Of a stretch of DNA of 64,000 nt, positions 35,803 through 44,817 are shown in pieces. The DNA comes from Nocardia nova. GTDB taxonomy: Bacteria > Actinomycetota > Actinomycetes > Mycobacteriales > Mycobacteriaceae. The stretch spans positions 62,001 through 126,000 of the forward strand of contig NZ_PSZE01000016.1 of the NCBI RefSeq assembly GCF_002933465.1, in the 5' to 3' direction. The translations under genes and the position numbers were made by a program. Every line of letters starts with the position of its first letter. Within the stretch, counting starts at the first letter, position 1. Below the pieces are notes generated by a model. The model was not told the DNA's origin, searched no databases, and saw only the letters and a program-made list of their open reading frames with translations.

Positions 35803-36644
35803 GCGTTCGCGCCGGGCGCTTCCACACGATCTACGACCCGAGCGCCGGTGAGTCGCAGCGGTGGTACATCAACGACCACACCATCATTCGCGACGAATCG
35901 GGCCGCTGGCACCTGTTCGGCATCACCCATCCCGAACCGGCGGATCCGTTCGAGGAGATCGAATTCGCCCACGCCAGCGCCGACGATCTGCACGGCCCAT
36001 GGACCAAACACCCTTCGGCATTGACCGTGGACCGCGACTACGGCGAGACGCACCTGTGGGCGCCGTACGTGATCCGCGCCGACGGCCGCTACCACATGTT
36101 CTACGCGTGCGGTGGCGACGACCGCACCGCGGCAGCGATCTGTGTGGCCACCTCCGACGACCTGTTCGAGTGGACCCGCGAACCGACCGGGCCGGTGTTT
36201 CGCGACGGGTACGACGCCCGCGATCCCATGGTCGCGTGGATCGACGACTGCTGGGTGATGTACTACGCCGCGACGAGTTCGCCGGCGGGCGGCAACTATG
36301 TGGTCGCATACCGCACGAGTACCGACCTGCGCACCTGGAGTGAGCGGCGCATCGCGTTCACCGACCCCACCTCGGGCACCGAGGCCGGCAATACCGAATC
36401 ACCATTCGTGTTGTCCCACAACGGTTCCTGGTATCTATTCATCGGCCCGCGACCCGATTACGTCGGTACCGACGTCTTCCGTAGCGACAACCCCTACCAC
36501 TTCCGGATCGACAATCGTGCCGGCCACATCGCCGCGCATGCCGCCGAGGTGATCGACGACGGCGATCTGTGGATCACCAGTTGCGGCTGGGGTCAGGGCG
36601 GCGTGTCGCTGGCTTCCCTCGAGATCGGCGGAACCGCACCGTAG
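35796..36644 (+). CDS. GH43/GH32-clan-like five-bladed beta-propeller glycosidase
   Basis: About 282 residues with propeller repeats (INDHTIIRDESGRWHLFG, WAPYVIRADGRYHMFYA). An acidic trio can be suggested: Asp in INDHTIIRD, Asp in DARDPMVAW and the general-acid Glu in AGNTESPFVL. There is no signal peptide, so it would act on imported oligosaccharides. It is the first gene of a compact sugar operon with an isomerase, GH172 protein, dehydrogenase and kinases. Substrates of related proteins include furanosides (arabinofuranose, galactofuranose, fructose). ATG 35796 or GTG 35799. Confidence 0.75.
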   Translation: MVSVRAGRFHTIYDPSAGESQRWYINDHTIIRDESGRWHLFGITHPEPADPFEEIEFAHASADDLHGPWTKHPSALTVDRDYGETHLWAPYVIRADGRYHMFYACGGDDRTAAAICVATSDDLFEWTREPTGPVFRDGYDARDPMVAWIDDCWVMYYAATSSPAGGNYVVAYRTSTDLRTWSERRIAFTDPTSGTEAGNTESPFVLSHNGSWYLFIGPRPDYVGTDVFRSDNPYHFRIDNRAGHIAAHAAEVIDDGDLWITSCGWGQGGVSLASLEIGGTAP

Positions 36645-36782
36645 ACCCTGCCCTGAGTGATATCTGTAGTGGTGCGAGCGCGGCCCGGAGGCGGCAGCCT
36701 GCATTACCACCGAGGACCACGCGGACCGCCATCGGGCACAGCAGCGAGTAGTCCGACCGTTCGTCTCTGGAAGGGATCCGGC

Positions 36783-38195
36783 GTGGCACGTATCGGTGTG
36801 ATCAGCATTTCCGACGGACGCGACTATGTGCACGACGGCATAGCCGAGTTCATCCGTACCAACGAGGACCGGCTCGTCGCCGAACTGAGCTCCGCCGGAC
36901 ACGAGGTGGTGCGCGGCTCCGCGCCGGTCAGTACCAATACTCTCGCCGTCTCGGTGGCTCGCGAAGTCGCCTCGGCCGCAGTCGATCTGACCGTCCTGCA
37001 CTACGCGGTGTGGGCATTCCCGCACTTCACGATGCTCGTCCAGGGAGCCACGCCGGGAGCGTTGCTGCTGCTGTCCAATATCGACCCGGTGCAGCCCGGA
37101 ATGGTCGGGATGCTGGCGGCCGGGGGAGCGCTGGATCAGATCGGTCGCACGCACACCCGGCTGTGGGGCGACCCGGCCGACCCGGATCTGATCGAGAAGA
37201 TCGGCGTGCAGGCGGTGGCGGCGTCGGCGGTGTCGAGCCTGCGTGGCTCGACGTTCGGCCGGTTCGGCGGCCGGCCGATGGGGATGAACACCGCCGTCGC
37301 GAATACCGATCAGTGGCAACGCATCTTCGGTGTCGACGTCGAGGAGATCGACCAGTGGGAGATCGTGCGCCGAGCCGAGTTGGCCGATGCCGCTGAGGTG
37401 TCGAAGGCCCGGGCATGGCTGGAGGAGACCACCGCGGGCGTGCACTACGACGGTGACAAACTCACTCCTGAGTTGCTGGAGCGCCAGATCCGCTCCTACC
37501 TCGCGGTTCGCGAGCTGATCGACGAATGGAACATCGACTTCTCCGGCATCAAGGGGCAGCCCGAACTCACCCAGTACTTCGCCACGATGGACGTCACGGA
37601 GGCGTTCCTCAACGACCCGTATGACTGGAACGGTCCGAAACCGACGCACGTGTGCGCGACCGAAGCCGACATGGACGGCGCGCTGACCATGCAACTGCTC
37701 AAACAGGTCTCGGGAACGCCGGTGTTGTTCGCCGACGTCCGCCACTACCACGCGGACCGCGACATCTGGGATCTGTGCAACTCCGGCCAGCACGCCACCT
37801 GGTTCGCGGCGCGCAGCGACGATCCGGCGGAGAACCTGTCGCGCGTGCATCTGTTCCCGGAGGTGTTCTTCTTCCCCGCAGGCGGGGCGTCCGTCCATCA
37901 TCTCGCGGCGCCGGGGCAGATGACTCTGGCCCGGCTCACGCGCAACGACGGCAACTACCGAATGCAATTGATGCTCGGCGCCTTCGAGACTTACGACGAG
38001 GCCACCAACGAGGAATTGATGAGCCAGTCGACCCGCGAATGGCCGCACGCGTTCGCGCGGCTGGACGCTCGTGCCGAGGATTTCCTGTCCCGATTCGGCG
38101 CCAACCACATCCACGCTGTGCCCGGTGACCACCGCGGCACCGTGCGGGCCGCGTGTGATCTGCTGGGTGTCACCGTGGACGAATTCACTCGGTGA
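36783..38195 (+). CDS. L-fucose/L-arabinose isomerase-family protein
   Basis: 470 residues of the fucose isomerase fold. Probable metal ligands are Glu in HVCATEADMDGALT, Asp in VLFADVRHYH and His in HIHAVPGDHRG. Fucose isomerases commonly accept D-arabinose, giving D-ribulose, because the two share stereochemistry at C2-C4. GTG 36783 has GGAAGGG upstream. The downstream kinase start overlaps the stop by four bases. With GH172 and a kinase alongside, conversion of an aldopentose (or deoxyhexose) to its ketose is the likely role. The exact sugar is inference. Confidence 0.8.
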   Translation: MARIGVISISDGRDYVHDGIAEFIRTNEDRLVAELSSAGHEVVRGSAPVSTNTLAVSVAREVASAAVDLTVLHYAVWAFPHFTMLVQGATPGALLLLSNIDPVQPGMVGMLAAGGALDQIGRTHTRLWGDPADPDLIEKIGVQAVAASAVSSLRGSTFGRFGGRPMGMNTAVANTDQWQRIFGVDVEEIDQWEIVRRAELADAAEVSKARAWLEETTAGVHYDGDKLTPELLERQIRSYLAVRELIDEWNIDFSGIKGQPELTQYFATMDVTEAFLNDPYDWNGPKPTHVCATEADMDGALTMQLLKQVSGTPVLFADVRHYHADRDIWDLCNSGQHATWFAARSDDPAENLSRVHLFPEVFFFPAGGASVHHLAAPGQMTLARLTRNDGNYRMQLMLGAFETYDEATNEELMSQSTREWPHAFARLDARAEDFLSRFGANHIHAVPGDHRGTVRAACDLLGVTVDEFTR

Positions 38196-38952
38196 CCATG
38201 TTCCTCGGAATCGACATCGGCACATCCGGTTCCAAGGGCGTCCTGACCGACGCCGGCGGCAAGGTCCTTACGCGGTCCGAGCGGCCGCACGAGGTGTCGA
38301 TGCCGCGACCGGGCGTCGACGTGTGGGCCGAAACCTATTCGCTCGCAGCGGGAATGGCGACCTCGGGCGCGGTCACCGGCTGCGCTGCCTGGTCGGCGGA
38401 GGTTTCGGCGACCTGGTCGCGGAAGCGGGCAAGGTTCCGGCGGGTAGCCCAGGACTGCTGATGCTGCCGTACTTCGCCGGCGAACGAACGCCGCTCTTCG
38501 ATCCCGACGCGCGCGGCATGGTCGCCGGTCACACCACGAGCCACGGCCGCGGCGAGCTGTACCGCGCCGCGCTGGAAGGAACCGCATACGGGGTCCGGCA
38601 CAACCTGGAAGCCATGGCCGACGCCGGGGGCCGCGCTCGATGTCTGGTCGCGGTCGGGGATGGAACGAAGGGCGGGCTGTGGACCCAGATCGTGTCCGAC
38701 GTGACCGGTCTGCCGCAGGAATTGCCGGCGGAGACCGTCGGTGCCTGCCTCGGCGACGCCATGCTCGCTGCGGAGGCTTCCGGGGTCGACACCTCCGGCT
38801 GGAACCCTGTGACGGCGATCGTCGAGCCGGACGCCGAACGGCAAGCGGTCTACGACCAGTACTACCGGTGCTACCGCGAACTCTACGAAGCGACTGCGGA
38901 TATCGCGAATTTCCTTGCTACCGAACGACATCGGGCGGCGAACCATGGCTGA
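38192..38952 (+). pseudogene. FGGY carbohydrate kinase with large internal deletion
   Basis: It starts well (MFLGIDIGTSGSKGVLTDAG, phosphate-binding loop) and is coupled to the isomerase by a GTGA overlap. At about 38331 (DVWAET) it jumps to the late FGGY block YSLAAGMATSGAVTG, losing roughly 270 residues. A frameshift near 38382 moves the remainder (LVGGGFGDLVAEAGK, LLMLPYFAGERTPLFDPDAR, VAVGDGTKGGLWTQI) into another frame through to 38952. The catalytic Asp region is gone, so no kinase activity is expected. The xylulokinase two genes downstream may compensate. Confidence 0.85.
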
Positions 38953-39952
38953 ACTGTGGCGACTCGACCGGGCGCGGACACGCTCGATCAGCCCCGAGAA
39001 CCCGACGGGCGCGCCGGGCGCGGGCGCACGGGCACAGACTGGCACCGGCGCGGGCGCGGCACGCGATCTCGGTGTGGGGTGGAAGGTGTCCCCGTCGATC
39101 GACCTCGCGGCTGGATCCACCGCGACGCTGGCCGACGTATCCGGACCGGGAGTGATCCGGCACTTCTGGCTGACCACCGACCGCACGGTACTGCGCCGGT
39201 TAAGGTTGACCTTCACCTGGGACGACGAGTCGCAGCCGTCGATCGACGTGCCGCTGGGCGACTTCTTCTGCAACGGCTGGGACGAACTGGCACTGGTGAG
39301 TTCGGAAATGGTCGTGGTCGCACCCGCCGGTGGCCTGAACAGCTACTGGCCCATGCCGTTTCGTCAGCGCGCCCGCGTCACCCTGCACAATCCGACCGAA
39401 CGATCGGTGCCGGTCTACTATCAGCTCACCTACGACGAGACCGAGGTGGGGGAGGATGCCGGGTACCTGCATTGCAGGCGGCGACACAGTAATCCACTCG
39501 GCACTCCGGCGGTGCACACCATCGTCGACGGTATCCGCGGCCGCGGACGCTACGTCGGCACCTATCTGGCGATCGCCCCCAACGCCCCGGGCTGGTGGGG
39601 CGAGGGCGAGATCAAATTCCATCTCGACGGAGACGACGAGTTCCCGACGATCTGCGGCACCGGCACCGAGGATTATTTCGGCGGCGCCTGGAACTTCGAC
39701 CTCGACGGCGCCTACCGCGACTACTCCAGCCCGTATCTCGGTCTGCACCAGGTACTTCCGCGCGAGGAGATCTACACGCCGCAACAACGATTCGGCATGT
39801 ATCGCTGGCATGTGCGCGACCCGATCCGCTTCCACGAGGAACTGCATGTCACGCTGCAAGCACTGGGATGGCAGGACGGCGGGCGGTATCTGCCGTTGGC
39901 CGACGCCGATATCGCCACCACCGCATGGTGGTACCAGGAAAGGGGACGGTGA
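38945..39952 (+). CDS. GH172 (DUF2961) family glycoside hydrolase
   Basis: 335 residues. IRHFWLTTDRTVLRRLRLTF, then VPLGDFFCNGW, FHLDGDDEFPTICGTGTEDY and FGGAWNF are the hallmark strands of DUF2961, now CAZy GH172. The acidic GTGTEDYFGG stretch contains catalytic-type Glu/Asp. Characterised members are alpha-D-fructofuranosidases/difructose-anhydride enzymes and exo-D-arabinofuranosidases acting on mycobacterial arabinan. No signal peptide, so cytosolic. The ATG overlaps the kinase relic by eight bases. D-arabinofuranoside or fructofuranoside hydrolysis is the best inference. Confidence 0.82.
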   Translation: MAELWRLDRARTRSISPENPTGAPGAGARAQTGTGAGAARDLGVGWKVSPSIDLAAGSTATLADVSGPGVIRHFWLTTDRTVLRRLRLTFTWDDESQPSIDVPLGDFFCNGWDELALVSSEMVVVAPAGGLNSYWPMPFRQRARVTLHNPTERSVPVYYQLTYDETEVGEDAGYLHCRRRHSNPLGTPAVHTIVDGIRGRGRYVGTYLAIAPNAPGWWGEGEIKFHLDGDDEFPTICGTGTEDYFGGAWNFDLDGAYRDYSSPYLGLHQVLPREEIYTPQQRFGMYRWHVRDPIRFHEELHVTLQALGWQDGGRYLPLADADIATTAWWYQERGR

Positions 39953-40933
39953 ATGCGTGCCTTGGTGATCGAAAAGCCCGGTGAGTACTCGGTCCAGACT
40001 ATTCCCGACCCGACCCCCGGCCCCGGCGAGGTGGTCATCGAGGTGGCCGCGGTAGGAATCTGCGGCACCGACATCCACATCGTCGAAGGCGAATTCCCGC
40101 CCACGCCGTACCCGATCGTGCCCGGCCACGAGTTCTGCGGTGAGATCGTCGACGGCCCGAGGTCCGGCGAGAAGGTGGCCGTGGACCCGTCGCTGTTCTG
40201 CGGCGCCTGCCACTACTGCCGTATCGGCCGCGGCAACCTCTGCGAACGCTGGGGTGCGATCGGGGACACGGTGAACGGCGCGATGGCCGAATACGTCGCG
40301 GTGCCGGAGGCCAACTGCTTCACGTTGCCGGCGGATTTGCCCGCCGCACACGGCGCGCTGGTGGAACCGCTGTCGTGCGCGGTGCACGGATTCGACGGAT
40401 TACCACGCACATTGGGTGCGCACTATCTGATCTACGGCGCGGGCACCATGGGCCTGATGATGCTGCAACTCGCGGTAGCCGCAGGCGCGACCTCGGTATC
40501 GGTGGTGGACCTCAACACCGACCGATTGCAGGTCGCCCGCACACTCGGCGCCGACGCGGTCGCCACGAACGCCGACGAGTTCGACCGCCCGCACGGCTGG
40601 GAAGTCGTCATCGACTGCACCGGCGCGATCTCGGCGATCGAGGACGGCCTCACCCGAGTCCGCCGCGGCGGGACCTACCAGCAGTTCGGCGTTGCCCCCG
40701 GCGACGCGACCGCATCGTTCTCACCCTTCCGCATCTACAACGACGAAATCACCGTCGTCGGCTCGATGGCCGTGGTCCACAGCTTCGGCCGCGCCGTCGA
40801 CCTCATGTGCAAGGGCGCGATCGACGCCGACACCATGGTCACCCACACCTTCGGCCTCGACCAGTTCTCCGAAGCGCTGCGAGCCTTCCGCGACGGCATC
40901 GGCCGCAAGATCCAGATGGCCCCGCGCGGATAA
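39953..40933 (+). CDS. zinc-dependent polyol/alcohol dehydrogenase
   Basis: 326 residues of the medium-chain family. Catalytic zinc: Cys in GICGTDIH and His/Glu in GHEFCG. Structural zinc: four cysteines in FCGACHYCRIGRGNLC. NAD binding: YGAGTMGLMMLQ and VVDLNTDR. The Asp-ending second strand favours NAD over NADP. It starts immediately after the GH172 stop. Sorbitol/arabitol/xylitol-type dehydrogenases look like this, so oxidation of a pentitol to a ketopentose for the adjacent xylulokinase is likely. Confidence 0.88.
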   Translation: MRALVIEKPGEYSVQTIPDPTPGPGEVVIEVAAVGICGTDIHIVEGEFPPTPYPIVPGHEFCGEIVDGPRSGEKVAVDPSLFCGACHYCRIGRGNLCERWGAIGDTVNGAMAEYVAVPEANCFTLPADLPAAHGALVEPLSCAVHGFDGLPRTLGAHYLIYGAGTMGLMMLQLAVAAGATSVSVVDLNTDRLQVARTLGADAVATNADEFDRPHGWEVVIDCTGAISAIEDGLTRVRRGGTYQQFGVAPGDATASFSPFRIYNDEITVVGSMAVVHSFGRAVDLMCKGAIDADTMVTHTFGLDQFSEALRAFRDGIGRKIQMAPRG

Positions 40934-42433
40934 ATGGCAACCGTCGCCGGGGTAGACAGCTCCACCCAATCCTGCAAGGTCGTGGTCTGCGACGCGGACA
41001 CTGGTGAGGTGTTGACACGGGGCCACGCCCCGCACCCAGACGGAACCGAGGTGCCGCCCGAGGCATGGTGGACCGCGCTGCAACAGGCGGGGGAGGGGTT
41101 GCTCGACAACGTCGACGCGGTATCGATCGCCGGCCAGCAGCACGGGCTGGTGGCACTCGACGACTCGCATCGGCCGGTGCGAGATGCCTTGCTGTGGAAC
41201 GACGTCCGCTCCGCCGAGGCGGCCGACGACCTCGTCGCGGAGCTGGGAGGACCGCAGGCGTGGCTGGACGCAGTCGGCAGCGTCCCGGTCGCCGCCTTCA
41301 CCGTGGCGAAACTGCGGTGGATGGCCGACCACGAGCCCGAACTCGCGGATCGGGTCACCCGCGTGATGCTGCCCCACGACTACCTCACCTGGCGATTGCG
41401 TGGTGGTGGTGATGCCCCACCCACCACCGATCGCAGCGACGCCTCGGGCTCTGGATACTGGTCGGCGGTGCAGGGCCGGTATCGAGAAGACTTGCTGGCC
41501 TTGGCCTTCCGTGACCGAACCCCGGAACTTCCGAGGGTGCTGGAACCGTCCGAGAGCGCCGGACGCACCGCATCGGGCGCGCTCGTCGCCGCAGGCGCGG
41601 GGGACAACGCGGCAACGGCGCTCGGTCTCGGGATCGGTGACGGCGACGTGGTGATCTCGCTGGGCACCAGCGGCACTGCGTTCGCACACACCTCGCAGCT
41701 GCATACCGATCCGTTCGTCAACGGATTCGCCGACGCGACAGGGCAATTCCTCCCCTTGGTGTGCACACTCAACGCCGCCCGAGTGCTCGAGGCGATGGCC
41801 ACTGCCTTGGGAATCGGCATCGGCGAACTCGAGACACTGGCCCGTCAGGCCCCGCCGGGCGCCGACGGCCTCGTCCTGCTGCCGTACCTGTCCGGCGAAC
41901 GCACCCCAAACCTTCCGTATGCGACAGGTAGCCTGCACGGATTGCGCGCGGAGACAATGCGGCCCGCGCACCTGGCCCGCGCCGCAGCGGAGGGAATGCT
42001 GTGCAATATGGCCGATGCGCTCGACCGGCTACGTGCTGCCACACCCCGGCGAGTGCTGCTAATTGGCGGCGCTTCGCGTTCGGCCTTCGTCGCCGAGACC
42101 GCCGCGCAAATTCTCGGTGCGGTGGTGACTGTCCCGACGCCGGGGGAGTACGTCGCACTCGGTGCCGCACGGCAGGCTGCGTGGGTATTGCGCGGTGGCG
42201 CTGCGGTGGCCAGCGGCCACGACTGTCGAGATTCCGGCATCCGGCGACGATGCGGTGGGCGAAGGGATCCGCAACGCCTACACACAGGCGCGAGAAGCGT
42301 TGTACGGCAAATGGTGCGTAACACCGAATATCCAGGCCTGACACGAGAGGCTGCGGATAACGAATTCTGCGCGAGAGCGAATATCAACATCATCCGCGGT
42401 TTGGCGCGCCACTGGTTTCGAGGTAGCGACTGA
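40934..42433 (+). CDS. xylB: xylulokinase (FGGY), frameshifted near the 3' end
   Basis: The N-terminal ATP-loop GVDSSTQSCKVVV and the xylulokinase signatures SIAGQQHGLVALD and LLWNDVRS are present. Catalytic Asp is in AAGAGDNAATALGLG, followed by SLGTSGTAFA and the C-terminal LLPYLSGERTPNLPYA and GGASRSAFV. The final ~70 codons are out of phase. After AAVASG at about 42220 an extra base shifts the frame, while the native tail (TTVEIPASGDDAVGEGIRNA and on to GKW) is open in the next frame to a stop at 42339. Only a surface helix is affected, so activity may persist. A sequencing error is possible. Confidence 0.8.
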   Translation: MATVAGVDSSTQSCKVVVCDADTGEVLTRGHAPHPDGTEVPPEAWWTALQQAGEGLLDNVDAVSIAGQQHGLVALDDSHRPVRDALLWNDVRSAEAADDLVAELGGPQAWLDAVGSVPVAAFTVAKLRWMADHEPELADRVTRVMLPHDYLTWRLRGGGDAPPTTDRSDASGSGYWSAVQGRYREDLLALAFRDRTPELPRVLEPSESAGRTASGALVAAGAGDNAATALGLGIGDGDVVISLGTSGTAFAHTSQLHTDPFVNGFADATGQFLPLVCTLNAARVLEAMATALGIGIGELETLARQAPPGADGLVLLPYLSGERTPNLPYATGSLHGLRAETMRPAHLARAAAEGMLCNMADALDRLRAATPRRVLLIGGASRSAFVAETAAQILGAVVTVPTPGEYVALGAARQAAWVLRGGAAVASGHDCRDSGIRRRCGGRRDPQRLHTGARSVVRQMVRNTEYPGLTREAADNEFCARANINIIRGLARHWFRGSD

Positions 42434-42604
42434 GAAGACGTGGGGCGGTCTGCGGCGCCGTATGCAGCTCGACGTCACGCCACTCGAGTATTAGCGGTGG
42501 CGTAAAGGCGGACCGATAATCGAAGTAATTCGAGGTCGTGGGCCCGTTGCGCGATGAATGCTCTGCATGGTCCATGCCACCGTTCACGTTCAATGAGCGC
42601 CCGC

Positions 42605-43162
42605 TCAGTGGCGTGCCTGTCGAACCGCGTCGGTGTACAACACGGTGGTTAGCTCTTCGGGGGTGACGCCGAGGCCGGTGAGTACCTTCCGCAGGTCCGT
42701 GAAGGCACGGGACATGTCGGGTTCTTCGGCTTGGGTTTCCAGTTCGAGGAAGGTGCCGTCGATCTCGGGGACGTTCGCGATGGTGGCGAGCATGCGCCTG
42801 CCGCAGGCAGTGAACTCGAAGTTTTCGCATCGTTTGGTGAAGGACAGGGTGGGCTGATAGCCGAGTCGGGTGATGATGGCGCCCATGGCGTGGCGATCAG
42901 CGACAACGGTTTCGAATTCGGGTTTGGACCCGGTCGCGTCGTCAACGGCGGGGTCTTTGAAGGTGAGTAAGTGCCGATGGGCGCCGGAGGAGTCTTCCAT
43001 AGTGCGGAGTCGGAATTCCCGGCCGGTGCGGTCGAGGTCGCCGCTGGGGGTGTCATAGTAAGTGTCTTGGTAGGACACAACATTGGGGATGGCTCGCTCG
43101 CGGAGGGCGGCACGGACTCGGTCCGGGGCGGTCAGCTTGGCTTTGTATTCTGCCTCGATCAC
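42605..43162 (-). CDS. CYTH-domain (class IV adenylate cyclase / ThTPase-like) protein
   Basis: 185 residues forming a CYTH tunnel. The signature ExExK is present as IEAEYKAKL, with later charged strands FRLRTMED, HLLTFKDP, SKPEFETVV, FTKRCENFEF and FLELETQAEEP. CYTH proteins bind polyanionic phosphates (ATP, thiamine triphosphate, polyphosphate) with divalent metal. GTG 43162 has AAAGG upstream. It lies 22 bp after the XRE-DUF5919 gene in the same direction and is probably cotranscribed. Product unknown. Confidence 0.82.
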   Translation of the reverse strand: MIEAEYKAKLTAPDRVRAALRERAIPNVVSYQDTYYDTPSGDLDRTGREFRLRTMEDSSGAHRHLLTFKDPAVDDATGSKPEFETVVADRHAMGAIITRLGYQPTLSFTKRCENFEFTACGRRMLATIANVPEIDGTFLELETQAEEPDMSRAFTDLRKVLTGLGVTPEELTTVLYTDAVRQARH

Positions 43163-43184
43163 AGTGCTGCCTTTCTATCAATGG

Positions 43185-44021
43185 TCAGACGGCGCGGCGG
43201 GCGGTTGTGACGGTCTGTTCGACAGTTCGGCAAAAGGCGTGGTGCAGGATCCCGACTGGGTTCGGTTGGATCCGGTGAGTCGGACAGGCGTGGGCTTCGC
43301 GGCAGTCGGTGAACGCGGAGACGAACATGGTTCCACGCGGTCCATCGATGCTGATGATCCGCCATACCGGGACGTGATCGTAGAGATAGATCTCGACTGG
43401 GCGTCCGGCAGCGGCAAATTCACGCAATCGTGAGAGCGACAGACGGATTCCGGCGGAGAACGACTCGCCTGATTCACCGACCTCCTGCGCGCGATATGCG
43501 GCAGCAGCTGAGTCGGGGTCGAGCAGAAGCACGCGCAAGGGGGTGTCGACCGGGATGACTTCGCGCAGGAGCGAGTCCTTCAATCCCAGGATGCCGAGCC
43601 CGCGCACTGCCATGACATCGACGGTGGCCGCACCGCGGACTGCTGTACGGATGTCCGCGGCGGCATCGGCCTGGGCCGGGTAGGTGCGGGTGATCTCGTT
43701 GTGACCGACCGATGTTGCCGAACCGTCATTCCGGGGTGCGAGTCCCAGGGCGATCCGGGCCGGGTCCGGCATCCCCAGTCCGTCGGCCAGTCGCTGAAAT
43801 GAACTGAGGCTGGTGACCTGTCGACGCCGGTTGATCAGTTCGTTGATTCGGCCTTGGGAAATCGCCAGCGCTGTGGCCAGGCGTTGCTGGCTGGCGCCGG
43901 TGTGCTGCTGCACCAGCCGCAGGATGCCGGCAACATCGCGCTCGGCGAGAAGACTGCGGACCTCTTCACGTGCCCAGATTTCTGCGGGAACCACGACCGG
44001 TGTGAACGCGGATCCATGCAC
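43185..44021 (-). CDS. XRE HTH regulator with DUF5919 domain
   Basis: 278 residues. The HTH (QQRLATALAISQGRINELIN) follows a short N-terminal helix. The C-terminal domain (RTAVRGAATVDVMAVRGLGI, then LRVLLLDPDS and IYLYDHVPVWRIISIDGPRG) is DUF5919, a phospholipase-D-like nuclease-fold sensor. GTG 44021 is selected because AGGAGG lies nine bases upstream. Two perfect palindromes in the upstream region are likely its operators. It diverges from a run of small ORFs and the Nudix/argS region. Confidence 0.82.
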   Translation of the reverse strand: MHGSAFTPVVVPAEIWAREEVRSLLAERDVAGILRLVQQHTGASQQRLATALAISQGRINELINRRRQVTSLSSFQRLADGLGMPDPARIALGLAPRNDGSATSVGHNEITRTYPAQADAAADIRTAVRGAATVDVMAVRGLGILGLKDSLLREVIPVDTPLRVLLLDPDSAAAAYRAQEVGESGESFSAGIRLSLSRLREFAAAGRPVEIYLYDHVPVWRIISIDGPRGTMFVSAFTDCREAHACPTHRIQPNPVGILHHAFCRTVEQTVTTARRAV

Positions 44022-44053
44022 GCCTGCCCCCTCCTGACCTCTCACCAGCGCTT

Positions 44054-44093
44054 ATCTCGCGGCGAGATTATCAGATTGGCTGGTGATATCACC
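44054..44093. promoter_or_regulatory. two perfect palindromes upstream of XRE-DUF5919 gene
   Basis: 44054-44068 is ATCTCGC-G-GCGAGAT and 44082-44093 is GGTGATATCACC. Both are perfect inverted repeats placed 28 bases apart start to start in the divergent promoter. Likely operators for the adjacent XRE protein or a second regulator. Confidence 0.5.
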
Positions 44094-44196
44094 GCTGTGC
44101 GATCGAAAAGTCTTGTGCACCTTAGCTTACTGGACGTGCTGCTCACGCTCGATGGTGGGCGTCAACGAGGCCGGCTGAATGGGAGGGCCGTACACG

Positions 44197-44598
44197 GTGC
44201 AGCCACCAGCAGAGGATGCCGACCCAATCGGCTACGCGCTCGGTCTTGCCGCCGGCCTGGGTGTCGACGCGATGATCGTCTACGACCTGGAAACGGTCGG
44301 GCACACCCCGAGCCGGGTGTGCGAGCTGTTCGATCTGGAGACGGTCTGTCCTCCGGTGACGTGGGCCGCAGCGCTGCCGAGCCCGGATGACGCGACCCAC
44401 GCACACCCGGAGAATCCGCTCACGGTGGTCTCGGCACAGCGAATCATGCAGCAGCACTTGAGGTGTCACGCGGTTTCGTGCGCCCGCAAGGCAAGCGCGC
44501 ACAGCTTCCTTGTGCGCGAGGGCAAGATCGTCCCGCCTCTCGATACCCCCGCGCGAGCGCGCCGCTGCCCGTGGCATTTGCTTCCGACCGCGACCTGA
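44197..44598 (+). CDS. hypothetical protein
   Basis: 133 residues starting VQPPAEDADPIGYALGLAAG. GGGAGGG lies nine bases before GTG 44197; ATG 44179 is inside that ribosome site and less likely. Ordered features are the helix YALGLAAGLGVDAMIVY and a Cys-containing C-terminal part (QRIMQQHLRCHAVSCARKAS, then HSFLVREGKIVPP). The codon pattern looks genuine. It is the first plus-strand gene from the palindrome-bearing promoter. Family not recognised. Confidence 0.6.
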   Translation: MQPPAEDADPIGYALGLAAGLGVDAMIVYDLETVGHTPSRVCELFDLETVCPPVTWAAALPSPDDATHAHPENPLTVVSAQRIMQQHLRCHAVSCARKASAHSFLVREGKIVPPLDTPARARRCPWHLLPTAT

Positions 44599-44623
44599 CA
44601 GCGACGCCCCGCTACCGGAGGGC

Positions 44624-44692
44624 GTGAACCTGGAAACGCTGCTCGAGGTTCTGGCCGGACTGGCCGAATACTCTCCAATCGGGAAGCAGTAG
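44624..44692 (+). CDS. putative 22-residue peptide
   Basis: GTG 44624 preceded by CCGGAGGGC encodes VNLETLLEVLAGLAEYSPIG plus KQ, an amphipathic leucine-rich helix. It follows the previous stop by 25 bases. It may be a real micropeptide or the C-terminal piece of a broken gene. Confidence 0.35.
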   Translation: MNLETLLEVLAGLAEYSPIGKQ

Positions 44693-44817
44693 CGGGACGC
44701 GATGAGCTTCGCCGATCCCACTGAAGCTGAACATGAATCGCCGCTGCCGGACGAGCCGGATATCGGCCTCTGCGTCCTGATCACGGTCTCCAGCGAACAT
44801 GAACTGAGGTTTGTGGC

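Noticed and set aside
36435..38225. 596-codon minus-strand open frame
   Set aside because: Antisense shadow of the isomerase gene caused by high GC at third positions.
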